Shown here: positions 1 to 7,270 of the stretch, piece by piece | Layout: each line of letters begins with the position of its first letter | Numbering within the stretch: the stretch's first letter is position 1 | Assembly: GCA_964510495.1 (NCBI GenBank) | Contig: CAZECR010000010.1 | Coordinates: forward strand, 1 to 31,637 | DNA from: CAZECR01 sp964510495 | GTDB lineage: Bacteria; Patescibacteriota; Patescibacteriia; Magasanikbacterales; GWA2-37-8 | DNA: 31,637 nucleotides | Direction of reading: 5' to 3' | Notes under the pieces: model-generated | Told to the model about the DNA's origin: nothing | Seen by the model: only the letters and a program-made list of their open reading frames with translations | Databases searched by the model: none | Position numbers and translations under genes: made by a program

Positions 1-623
1 TCAAAAAAATAAAAGCAATTCAACGTGCCAAAAAAATTTCTGGTCTGATCGTGCAGTTGCCAGTTCCAAAACATATTAACACCAATAAACTCATCAATGC
101 TGTTGAACCTGATTTTGATACTGACTGCCTTAACGAGACAAGTATGGGACGCCTTGTACTCGGAACAAATATGATGATTCCTCCGACAGCCGGAGCAATA
201 CTAGAAATTATCGACAGCCTTCAAATCGATGTGGCCGGTAAAGATATTTGCCTTATCGGTATGGGCATCTTAGTTGGCAAGCCGCTCAGCATTCTCCTCC
301 CCAATCTTAAAGCCAGCGTAACCACCTGCAACAGCCAAACCAAAAATCTTAAAGAAAAATGTCTTCGTTCAGACATTATTATTACCGGCGTTGGCAAAAA
401 AGATCTTATTCGAGGAAACATGATAAAACCCGGGACCATCGTTATTGATGCTGGAGTTTGTTTTGACGAAAATAATAAAATGTTTGGCGACGTTCACGTA
501 GGCGAAGCGCTCAAAAAAGGAGCGATTGTTACTCCTACTCCAGGCGGTGTAGGCCCCGTTACCATCTCACTTCTCCTCTACAACACCCTTCTTGCTGCTG
601 AACAAAAATACCAGGAAAAATAA
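1..623 (+). CDS. folD: FolD bifunctional methylenetetrahydrofolate dehydrogenase/cyclohydrolase, C-terminal part (5' end outside window)
   Basis: The frame is open to the left edge, entering at base 3, so the gene is cut by the window and the catalytic lysine region is missing. Visible FolD signatures are SGLIVQLPVP at the edge, a PPTA segment where PCTP is usual, GMGILVGKPLS (the GxSxxVGxP nucleotide loop), DIIITGVGK, and the C-terminal TPTPGGVGPVT block. The enzyme interconverts methylene-, methenyl- and formyl-tetrahydrofolate in the cytoplasm, feeding one-carbon units to purine, thymidylate and formyl-Met synthesis. The GTG at 51 lies inside the conserved motif and is not a start. The gene is convergent with the next one and ends at a shared terminator. 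Family assignment is secure. The PPTA variant of PCTP is a mild deviation. Confidence 0.93.
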   Translation, partial: KKIKAIQRAKKISGLIVQLPVPKHINTNKLINAVEPDFDTDCLNETSMGRLVLGTNMMIPPTAGAILEIIDSLQIDVAGKDICLIGMGILVGKPLSILLPNLKASVTTCNSQTKNLKEKCLRSDIIITGVGKKDLIRGNMIKPGTIVIDAGVCFDENNKMFGDVHVGEALKKGAIVTPTPGGVGPVTISLLLYNTLLAAEQKYQEK

Positions 624-636
624 CGGCTGCTGCAAC

Positions 637-669
637 AAAAAAACCGCTCCACAATGGAACGGTTTTTTT
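637..669. terminator. Bidirectional intrinsic terminator between folD and the convergent gene
   Basis: Stem 640-651 pairs with 655-666 (one mismatch), loop CAA, with an A-run on the left and a T-run on the right. It lies between the folD stop and the stop of the minus-strand gene at 674. Confidence 0.8.
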
Positions 670-673
670 GTTT

Positions 674-2149
674 TTAGCCATAAGGGAGATCTTCGGGCGC
701 TTCGGGTATAACTGCAGCTGGTGGAGGGGTTGTAGGCCCTTGTGGCACCGGTGTACGACGTTTGAGCGGGCTTTCGCTGGCTTCGACGGGGAGGCCCATT
801 GGAGGTTCGGCACGCTTGGCACCGGCCTTCTGGATAAGCGGCGTTTTGACGAACGGTAGCGGAAAATGCCAAATAGTGGCGAGTTCTTCGATATTCAGTA
901 TATATGGGTTTCCCAAAGCTTTTAATTTTCGTTTTTTGAAAGCACCGGTAAAATGATGTTTATGGTGATCGGTGCGTGATTTTGCCCACAAATAGTGAGC
1001 CGACGTATCGTGGTGCGGAACAAGCGCATTGCTATTTTGAACATGGAATTGGTTCATGGCACCCACAAAACCACCCACACATTTCCCTGGGTTAAAGACT
1101 TCTTTGCGCGCTGCATAGAGAATACGCAGTTTAGTCTTGAACCCAATTTTAGCGATCTTCTGTTCGATCGCTTCGATAACAGATTTATTCCCCGGCGACA
1201 GGTCGCTCAGTTTGCCTTCTTCATGAGCGTCATCATGACCTCCTGCGTCATGATGCTCTTCGCCACCTCCAAGGAGTGCCGTACCAGTTTCTTTTACAAT
1301 AGTATGGGCAACACCTACCAAACCAGACAGGGCGCTCGACATAATACTTCCTCCACCGTGCCCTCCATGCCCACCGTGACCAACACTCCCCTTCCCGGCA
1401 ACGAAGGCTTTAACGAGTTCAATCCCCTCTTTTTTCCAGCTGTTGCTGGTAGGCTCAATAATAATCTGCATCCAAAAATTCTCTCCGCGTCCGATACGAC
1501 TGAAGTTTTCAAGTATTGCTGCCATCGGGTCGCTAAATACCGCGTCTTTACTCAGATTGTACTCAAAGCTCGGATACGTGCGAATTGGGAAAGCAGTATG
1601 CTCTTCAAGCGCAAACTCGATGCCGTACATATCATAATTCGGATGTGGGTAGTGCGTCGGAATATTGTCGACATAATCTTCAACTTCAGTAATTTCGGCT
1701 TCAGTATACTGCGCATAAATAGCTGCTTCAACCAGGTCGCGGAATTCAACTTCCGTGCGAACCAAAAACTGGATATACCCTTCGATACTCACAATTTCAA
1801 AACTGAAACTTTTTTGTTTTTGTCCCTGCCAATACTTTTGACCTACATTCGGGCTGACTCGAGCACCGCTCAGGTGAACGAAAATCTGCTCCACGGCTTT
1901 CGGCGTCTGTATAAACAAAGCAGGCACATCCACCGCCAAAACAACGTATTGCCATTTACTACTATTTTTACCTTGGCGATAATTTTTCCAGAGCTCTGAG
2001 CCCATGAAGAAAAAAATGAGGGCAAGCGCAGTCCAGCCGCCAAGGCCAAACAAAAAAATAATTAACTCATACGGCGGCAACAAAAAAAGATTCTGCCAAA
2101 ACGACAGGTTCAAATTTATACCAAACGGTAGTGTTAAAAAACTTTCCAT
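674..2149 (-). CDS. CPR-type membrane protein with His/Gly-rich insert (DUF8128-like)
   Basis: A 491-residue protein with an N-terminal hydrophobic region (about residues 15-50) followed by a large soluble part. A low-complexity block near residues 258-320 contains GHGGHGGHGGG and further HH/HD clusters that could bind metal. The C-terminal part carries NIEELATIWHFPLPFVKTP and a proline-rich tail. From memory, a segment like EELATxxHFP also occurs in the N-terminal region of CPR proteins annotated as VirD4/TraD-like DNA-pumping ATPases, so a link to a DNA-transport or surface complex is possible. No ATPase motif is present here. The ATG at 2149 is preceded by AGAGG. It lies 48 bases downstream of a small membrane-protein gene on the same strand. 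Function unknown; family naming is from recognition, not a search. Confidence 0.6.
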   Translation of the reverse strand: MESFLTLPFGINLNLSFWQNLFLLPPYELIIFLFGLGGWTALALIFFFMGSELWKNYRQGKNSSKWQYVVLAVDVPALFIQTPKAVEQIFVHLSGARVSPNVGQKYWQGQKQKSFSFEIVSIEGYIQFLVRTEVEFRDLVEAAIYAQYTEAEITEVEDYVDNIPTHYPHPNYDMYGIEFALEEHTAFPIRTYPSFEYNLSKDAVFSDPMAAILENFSRIGRGENFWMQIIIEPTSNSWKKEGIELVKAFVAGKGSVGHGGHGGHGGGSIMSSALSGLVGVAHTIVKETGTALLGGGEEHHDAGGHDDAHEEGKLSDLSPGNKSVIEAIEQKIAKIGFKTKLRILYAARKEVFNPGKCVGGFVGAMNQFHVQNSNALVPHHDTSAHYLWAKSRTDHHKHHFTGAFKKRKLKALGNPYILNIEELATIWHFPLPFVKTPLIQKAGAKRAEPPMGLPVEASESPLKRRTPVPQGPTTPPPAAVIPEAPEDLPYG

Positions 2150-2197
2150 AACCTCTAAACTCTAAAAATGAGCGTATATACGAAATCGCTCGGGTTC

Positions 2198-2359
2198 TTA
2201 TTTATCAATAATACGATATACGCCGCCGTAAATAACCAGCACCATTACGGCAGTCCACCACCAGCCATTTTGACCAGAAATATAGCCAGCAAAATAGGCC
2301 ATGAGACAAATTAAGGTGGCAATGAGCGCCACAAGATGACGGATGAATGAATCACTCAT
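2198..2359 (-). CDS. Small two-helix membrane protein, hypothetical
   Basis: The chosen ATG gives a 53-residue product with two hydrophobic helices (about residues 8-28 and 33-49) separated by a short SGQNGWWW turn, ending in a charged IDK tail. An in-frame TTG at 2383 would add eight residues, but the ATG is preferred. It lies between secF and the His-rich membrane protein on the same strand. The strong terminator below secF makes it likely to have its own promoter. No family recognised. Confidence 0.5.
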   Translation of the reverse strand: MSDSFIRHLVALIATLICLMAYFAGYISGQNGWWWTAVMVLVIYGGVYRIIDK

Positions 2360-2440
2360 AAGGGAAAAGTAAACTACCAACAAAATTTTTAAAAAGTACT
2401 TTTATCAGTCATTACTACCGTAAAATATACCATGCATACG

Positions 2441-2482
2441 AAAAAAAAACAATCTTACCCTATAGGGTAAGATTGTTTTTTA
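2441..2482 (-). terminator. Strong intrinsic terminator of the secDF operon
   Basis: Bases 2448-2477 form a perfect 30-base palindrome (stem starting AACAATCTTACCC), flanked by an A-run and a T-run, so it can act in both directions. It follows the secF stop by about a dozen bases. Confidence 0.88.
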
Positions 2483-2490
2483 AAATCTTT

Positions 2491-3399
2491 TTACGCTCGG
2501 CGCTGCAATCGGTCAGCAACCACCAAAAGCGGACTGGCAATGAAGATAGATGAATACGCGCCACTCGCCATACCAATGAGAAGTGCTAAAGCGAAATTAT
2601 GAATCGTGGGGCCGCCGATGAAGAACAACGCAAAGAGTGGTAAAAGCACCGTGAGCGTCGTATTGATCGAACGAGCCAAAGTTTCGTTTAAGCCGTTATT
2701 TACAACTTCACTAAAATCCGGGGAACTGTGGCGCTGTAAATTTTCACGAATACGATCGTATACGACGATTGTATCGTTTACCGAGTATCCTAGTACTGTA
2801 AGAATAGCAACTACGAACGCAATGTCCACCTCTACACCAAAAAAGTGACCGAGCGCGGCAAATACACCAAGCACCAAAATTACATCGTGTACCAGGGCTA
2901 CCACGGCCAGAAGACCGTACTTCCAACTGGCAATCGGCTTTGAGACCTTACGGAAGGCATACGCCAAGTACAAAATAATACTAATACAAACCAGACTGAT
3001 CGCCCAAATAGAGCGCTGGCGGAGCTGCTGACTAACCACTGCTCCGATCGTTTCAAAACTATCTTCACGGACAGTTGTACCATCTTTCTCGAAGGTATCT
3101 TTAACAGCTTTAAGGGCTTTCTGATGCTGTTCTTCCTGCAAGAATCCGGTACGAACCAACATCTTGCTATCACCGGATTTTTGGATAATCGCATCTTTTT
3201 GACCCAGGTCTTCAAAAACCTTTTGCATCGGTGCTACATCAGGACGGTTTTTGGAAAACGTTAATTCCATGAGCGAACCACCCGTAAAATCAATACCGGG
3301 CTTTAAGCCCCAGCCAATAACCATGGCAAGACAAATGACGACGGTAGCCGAGGCAATGGTGAGCCAAACTTTGGTATAACGGATAAAAGGAAATTTCAT
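2491..3399 (-). CDS. secF: Protein translocase subunit SecF
   Basis: The 302-residue product has the SecF layout: a first TM (about residues 12-32), GIDFTGGSLMEL starting the extracytoplasmic domain, then a block of five TM helices. TVLGYSVNDTIVVYDRIREN is the family hallmark containing the conserved Asp-Arg of the proton pathway. SecF pairs with SecD to pull translocating proteins across the membrane using proton motive force, after the SecA-driven step. Its ATG follows the secD stop with a single base between them (TAG-T-ATG), so translation is almost certainly coupled. Length is normal, with no insertion, unlike its partner SecD. Confidence 0.96.
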   Translation of the reverse strand: MKFPFIRYTKVWLTIASATVVICLAMVIGWGLKPGIDFTGGSLMELTFSKNRPDVAPMQKVFEDLGQKDAIIQKSGDSKMLVRTGFLQEEQHQKALKAVKDTFEKDGTTVREDSFETIGAVVSQQLRQRSIWAISLVCISIILYLAYAFRKVSKPIASWKYGLLAVVALVHDVILVLGVFAALGHFFGVEVDIAFVVAILTVLGYSVNDTIVVYDRIRENLQRHSSPDFSEVVNNGLNETLARSINTTLTVLLPLFALFFIGGPTIHNFALALLIGMASGAYSSIFIASPLLVVADRLQRRA

Positions 3400-3400
3400 A

Positions 3401-5452
3401 CTATTGTGCTCGGTGGCCTAAGAATAAAGCATTCGCCTTTTCGTTAATATGGTCAAAAATGAAACGCATGATCGTACGGGTAACGGTAATCGCAGTAAAC
3501 AAGTTAATAAGCGTACCAACAGCCAAGATAACAGCAAAGCCCTGAATAAAGCCGCTGCCAAACCAGATCAAGAATACGCAGCTAATAAGCGCGGTAATAT
3601 GACTATCGCGAATTGACGGCCACGAGCGCAAGAAAGCTTCTTCCGATGCAGATTTGAGCGTGCGCCCTCCGGTTAATTCTTCTTTAAGGCGCTCAAACAC
3701 AAGTACGTTCGCGTCAACCGCCATACCGATCGAAAGGATAAACCCGGCGATGCCTGACAGTGTCAGTGTAACACCAATCAGTTTAAATACCGCAAGGCTG
3801 AGGAGCGCATAGAACGCCAACGAGAACACTGACAACAAGCCTGGTAAGCGGTAGTACAGAATCATAAAGATCATAACCGCAATAAGGCCATAAATACCCG
3901 CGCGGAAGCTTTTGTTAAGCGAGTCTGCGCCGAGCGTGGCATCGACGGTCTGCTGACTGAGGAGTTCAACAGGCACAGGTAGCGCACCCGAATTAAGACG
4001 CTGAGCTAAAAGTTTAGCGTCTGTGAGACTAAATCCACCCGTAATAACTGCGCTACCAGTGGTAATCGCAGCGTTCACTACTGGAGCGGAGATAATTTCA
4101 CCATCCAAAAATACCGCTACAGACTTACCAATGTTTCGTCCAGTAATGTCCCCAAACAACTTAGTTCCTTCATCATCAAAATTCAAACTAACCTGAATTT
4201 CACCAGTACGCTGATCTTGGGTGACTTCTGCACGCTTAAGCTGCTTACCGGTAAGACCGCTTGACTTCCACTGTTCCGCTGGAGGCACAATATCGGTTTT
4301 GGTCTTGGTTTTTACCAAAATGCGAGCAACCTGGTATTGCTTACTAATTGTCTCCCCTGTCTTATAGATCAAATGATAGCCAAATTGCGTCTCGACTGGT
4401 TCAGAAATATTTCCGGTCGGCTGATCCCAAACAGCATTTTCAAATTCAGTAACCATAGTTCCTTTTTTAAAGGAACCGAGCACACCACCACTCGTTGCAG
4501 CTCCTGGTTCAGTTGAATACTGTTTAACCATTTCTGCAAAATTTTTGGCAGTAATAGTTTTGCGAATTTCCTGGATCTTAGCAAGGGCTTCTTCTTTGGT
4601 CTGATACTGTGGATTATCGCAGCGCTCAGCACCCTTATAACAAATTAATAAATGAGATGCAGAGACTTCCTTTTCTCCATCTTTTTCGGCTAATTTTTTT
4701 ACAATGTTAAGTCCGGTCGTTCCCGTAATTGGAGCTGAACTTACTTCGTTAACCTTGTGGGTTTTAGCCCAAGCAAAAATTTCTGGATAAAGTGTATCAT
4801 CAATAAAGCCAAGGTCGCCACCAGTTGCCTTGGTAGTATCATCTTCAGAATACTTAGTAGCAGCCTCAGCAAAATTCATACCACGCTGCACTGCCTTGAG
4901 CGCTTCTTTGGCTTTGGTGTCGGCTGCTTTATTAAATGCAGCCAATTGTTTGGTTTCATCTGCAGTGAGTTCGCGAGGCGGCTCGCTATTTGCCTCTTTA
5001 AATTCTAAAACTGGTGTTTCACCAATACTTTTGATTGCTTCATTTACATCCGTAACACCCGGGAGCTCAACAATAATGCGATAATCACTACCAACTTTGG
5101 TTGTTTGTACGATCGGTTCGGCTACACCAAGGCCACCACGAACGCGACGTTCGATAACATCACGAACACCTTCTACCGAACTAGCTTTATCTGCTTCTGG
5201 GATAGCATCAGTCTTGGCCTGATAAATTAAATGCGCCCCGCCTTGTAAATCAAGGCCTAAATTATAACCCTTGTCCGGTAAACGTGGTAAGCCGAGGTTA
5301 GCCTTAGTATTTACCCAATCAATTCCTTTATTAGCTACAGCTGGAGCCGCAACGATGGCACAAAAAACGACGAGGATCAAAATACCAGCCAATCGGGACT
5401 TTACTTGGGAACGATTTGGAGTCTTACTGGCGCGCGGTGGTTTAACAGGCAT
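3401..5452 (-). CDS. secD: SecD with an inserted PpiC/parvulin prolyl-isomerase module
   Basis: At 683 residues this is much longer than a compact SecD. The SecD parts are clear: TM1 (about 20-42), GYNLGLDLQGGAHLIYQ, IERRVRGGLGVAEPIVQ, GETPVLEFKE, then after the insert SSGLTGKQLKRAEV, FLDGEIISAPVVN, the GALPVPVELL block and the TM bundle with GMAVDANVLVFERLKEEL. Between residues ~160 and ~392 lies a parvulin-like insertion. A first unit (about 165-260) has FAEAATKYSED and GGDLGF but lacks the leading strand and the catalytic histidines. A second, complete unit (about 262-375) has SASHLLI, FAEMVKQYSTEP, GGVLGSFKKGTMVTEFENAV and FGYHLIYK, with His267 and His360 at the usual positions. The insert falls in the P1 region, so it should face outside the membrane. 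Family knowledge: SecD helps release substrates; parvulins catalyse prolyl isomerisation of exported proteins. Fusion of the two roles is inferred. Confidence 0.93.
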   Translation of the reverse strand: MPVKPPRASKTPNRSQVKSRLAGILILVVFCAIVAAPAVANKGIDWVNTKANLGLPRLPDKGYNLGLDLQGGAHLIYQAKTDAIPEADKASSVEGVRDVIERRVRGGLGVAEPIVQTTKVGSDYRIIVELPGVTDVNEAIKSIGETPVLEFKEANSEPPRELTADETKQLAAFNKAADTKAKEALKAVQRGMNFAEAATKYSEDDTTKATGGDLGFIDDTLYPEIFAWAKTHKVNEVSSAPITGTTGLNIVKKLAEKDGEKEVSASHLLICYKGAERCDNPQYQTKEEALAKIQEIRKTITAKNFAEMVKQYSTEPGAATSGGVLGSFKKGTMVTEFENAVWDQPTGNISEPVETQFGYHLIYKTGETISKQYQVARILVKTKTKTDIVPPAEQWKSSGLTGKQLKRAEVTQDQRTGEIQVSLNFDDEGTKLFGDITGRNIGKSVAVFLDGEIISAPVVNAAITTGSAVITGGFSLTDAKLLAQRLNSGALPVPVELLSQQTVDATLGADSLNKSFRAGIYGLIAVMIFMILYYRLPGLLSVFSLAFYALLSLAVFKLIGVTLTLSGIAGFILSIGMAVDANVLVFERLKEELTGGRTLKSASEEAFLRSWPSIRDSHITALISCVFLIWFGSGFIQGFAVILAVGTLINLFTAITVTRTIMRFIFDHINEKANALFLGHRAQ

Positions 5453-5481
5453 AAGGGTAATTAATAACTAATTTCTCCAGC

Positions 5482-5510
5482 ATCTTACTCTTTCCAGCGG
5501 GTTTTGGCAA
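5482..5510 (-). promoter_or_regulatory. Predicted promoter of secDF
   Basis: On the minus strand, TTGCCA (5505-5510), a 17-base spacer, then TAAGAT (5482-5487). It lies about 30 bases upstream of the secD ATG. Confidence 0.55.
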
Positions 5511-5584
5511 GTGGATTAAGAATTATAAAAAAGCTCTTTATTAAGCCATTATTTAATTTTTGAGACTCATCTCACAGGCTTGGT

Positions 5585-6160
5585 TTAGCGCTTTAAAAAA
5601 AGTTTTAATTTCTCAAAGTCAGCGACTAAAACCGGTTTTAGCTTGGGAGCATACAGTGGGGCGGCCGGGTGAATGGTTATAAAATAATTTCGTCCGTTCT
5701 GCTCTATAACAGTGCCATGGTTTTTAAGAACTGCACCAACATTACCAAGAGCGGCCAGTGCCGCCACACGCCCTAAGAGTACGATTACACTGGGCTCAAT
5801 AACTGCCAATTGTTTTTCTAAATGTATTTTTCCGTGGGCAATATCTTCGGGCGTCGGCGTCACATACTCTGGCAAATACTTTACCGGACTTGTAATAAAG
5901 ACTTCTTCAGGTGTAAGCCCAAGTTCTGAAATAAGTTCTCGTAAGACTTTTCCAGAACGACCAATAAACGGCCTGCCAGAAACAGCCTCTTGTTTGCCGG
6001 GAGCTTCGCCTAAAAATACAATCTGAGCATCCGGACTTCCTTCGCCGGGAACCGCTACGCCAATTTTATTTTTTTGACAAATTTTACAAATGGCAATTTC
6101 AGCAGCAATCGCATCAAGAGCCTCTTGTTTTTGTTGTTTTTTAGGAGAAATTTTTACCAT
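5585..6160 (-). CDS. Uracil-DNA glycosylase family protein (family 4-like, partial Fe-S ligand set)
   Basis: The protein has motif 1 GEAPGKQEAVSGRPFIGRSG (about 51-70) and motif 2 HPAAPLY (about 164-170), both typical of the family 4/5 branch that removes uracil from DNA. Two cysteines sit at 25 and 28 (CKIC). The other two 4Fe-4S ligands expected near KCxPP and about sixteen residues later are absent: the sequence reads VKYLP and later HGKIHL. It may therefore lack the cluster. The ATG at 6160 (191 residues) is chosen; an upstream in-frame TTG at 6196 is possible but lies next to the divergent promoter. It sits alone between secD and a divergent GC-rich gene. Confidence 0.85.
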   Translation of the reverse strand: MVKISPKKQQKQEALDAIAAEIAICKICQKNKIGVAVPGEGSPDAQIVFLGEAPGKQEAVSGRPFIGRSGKVLRELISELGLTPEEVFITSPVKYLPEYVTPTPEDIAHGKIHLEKQLAVIEPSVIVLLGRVAALAALGNVGAVLKNHGTVIEQNGRNYFITIHPAAPLYAPKLKPVLVADFEKLKLFLKR

Positions 6161-6202
6161 ATCCTTAAGCGTAGCAGAGAGTCGGACACAGGGCAACCAT
6201 GC

Positions 6203-6231
6203 TTGACAGCCTGCACTATTAATAGTATTCT
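6203..6231 (+). promoter_or_regulatory. Near-consensus promoter for the GC-rich orphan gene
   Basis: TTGACA (6203-6208), 17-base spacer, TATTCT (6226-6231). The predicted start of transcription is about 75 bases before the ATG at 6314. Confidence 0.7.
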
Positions 6232-6313
6232 AACGCGTTACTACTCCGATTGTCCGGTTAGCCTGAAGCGCATTTTACGCCTCGTGCCAACCGGAAAAAG
6301 TATGGAGGTATTG

Positions 6314-6691
6314 ATGGCAAAATATCGGCGTCGCCCACCTATTTTGGACCATTTCGGTCAAAATGGAACGCGACGGCTCGTGCCTGTGCCCTTTGGAACT
6401 GCGGCGACGACACCCCCGTCAAAGCGACCGACAGTTGAGCTCGACTGGCCTACTCGGCCGACGCGCGAAAGCCTTCAGGTTATCACGGCTATGAGCGCGG
6501 GACGGGACGCTACACCGACTGAAGAAGTCGCACCGCTTCCTGCCCCCGTTCGTCGAGTGAGTCTGAGCGAACGATTCTACAATGTAGCGGGCTTTCACCT
6601 CGACCAAGCACTCGTCGCAGCGGCCGTCGCGGTGATGATCCTCTTGGCGGGCGTGGCCGTAGATCAGATCATCTCCCAGTTCCGCAGGTAA
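6314..6691 (+). CDS. GC-rich orphan protein with C-terminal membrane anchor
   Basis: The start is set by GGAGG at 6304-6308, five bases before the ATG at 6314. The product is 125 residues: basic N-terminus (KYRRRPP), a long Pro/Thr/Arg-rich, probably disordered middle, and one C-terminal helix (about residues 98-118) followed by a short basic tail, as in tail-anchored proteins. No family is recognised. Codon third positions are mostly G or C, unlike the flanking UDG and EVE genes. It has its own promoter and is followed by a GC-rich hairpin (CGTCCT...AGGACG near 6715-6730) and a bidirectional terminator. It is one of four such GC-rich single-gene units in the window. Confidence 0.65.
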   Translation: MAKYRRRPPILDHFGQNGTRRLVPVPFGTAATTPPSKRPTVELDWPTRPTRESLQVITAMSAGRDATPTEEVAPLPAPVRRVSLSERFYNVAGFHLDQALVAAAVAVMILLAGVAVDQIISQFRR

Positions 6692-6784
6692 CAATGGAGA
6701 ACCTTTGCCCCCCGTCCTCGGGAGGACGAAGCGCTCTCCTCCCCCATTATAGTCGCGAGTATTCGTTACTAAAATAGAGGAACT

Positions 6785-6810
6785 AAAAAACATCCGTAAG
6801 GATGTTTTTT
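6785..6810. terminator. Bidirectional terminator between the GC-rich orphan and the EVE gene
   Basis: The stem ACATCC/GGATGT with a GTAA loop (6790-6805) is flanked by A6 and T6 runs. The T-run overlaps the TAA of the minus-strand EVE gene. Confidence 0.8.
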
Positions 6811-7267
6811 ATAATGCAAGAATTGTTTCAAACGCCTCACTCGTTACGGGTTGCACGGAAAGTCGAATACCTTTTTGAGCTACCAGCATTTTTTTGAGCG
6901 TGGTGTGCTCTTTAATTGTTTCAAGCGAAACAAGCGCAGGCAATTTCTTCATAAACTGAACACGCACCGTGATCCAAGAATTCTTTTCGCTGGTCGCTTT
7001 AGGGTCAAAATAATCACTTTTTGCATCAAGCGCACTTGGGTCAGGTACACCCACCTCCACAATTTTACCAATACCCGCAACACCTGTAGGGTCAGTATTT
7101 GAATGATAGAACAAAAATAAATCTCCTGTACGCATATCATCACGCATGAAATTACGCGCTTGATAATTACGAACCCCTTCCCAAATCGTGGTTCCATCGC
7201 GTTTAAAATCGTCGATTGAATAAGCTGAGGGCTCACTTTTAAGAAGCCAATATTTCTGTACAGCCAT
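6809..7267 (-). CDS. EVE-domain protein
   Basis: The 152-residue single-domain protein starts with KYWLLKSEPSAYSIDDF and continues with TTIWEGVRNYQARNFMRDDMRTGDLFLFYHSN, the classic EVE (PUA-like) opening. EVE proteins bind modified bases in nucleic acids in characterised relatives, and some take part in restriction or RNA modification recognition. It follows secA with only three bases between the secA stop and this ATG, so the two are co-transcribed; that arrangement probably reflects expression coupling rather than a shared function. Length is normal for stand-alone EVE proteins. Confidence 0.9.
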   Translation of the reverse strand: MAVQKYWLLKSEPSAYSIDDFKRDGTTIWEGVRNYQARNFMRDDMRTGDLFLFYHSNTDPTGVAGIGKIVEVGVPDPSALDAKSDYFDPKATSEKNSWITVRVQFMKKLPALVSLETIKEHTTLKKMLVAQKGIRLSVQPVTSEAFETILAL

Positions 7268-7270
7268 AGT

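Noticed and set aside
995..1999. Long plus-strand open frame of 334 codons
   Set aside because: It is antisense to the His-rich membrane protein gene, has no motif or signal, and its composition mirrors the real minus-strand gene.
6161..6196. N-terminal extension of the UDG gene from a TTG
   Set aside because: The ATG at 6160 is closer to the conserved part and avoids crowding the divergent promoter at 6203; the extra twelve residues match nothing.
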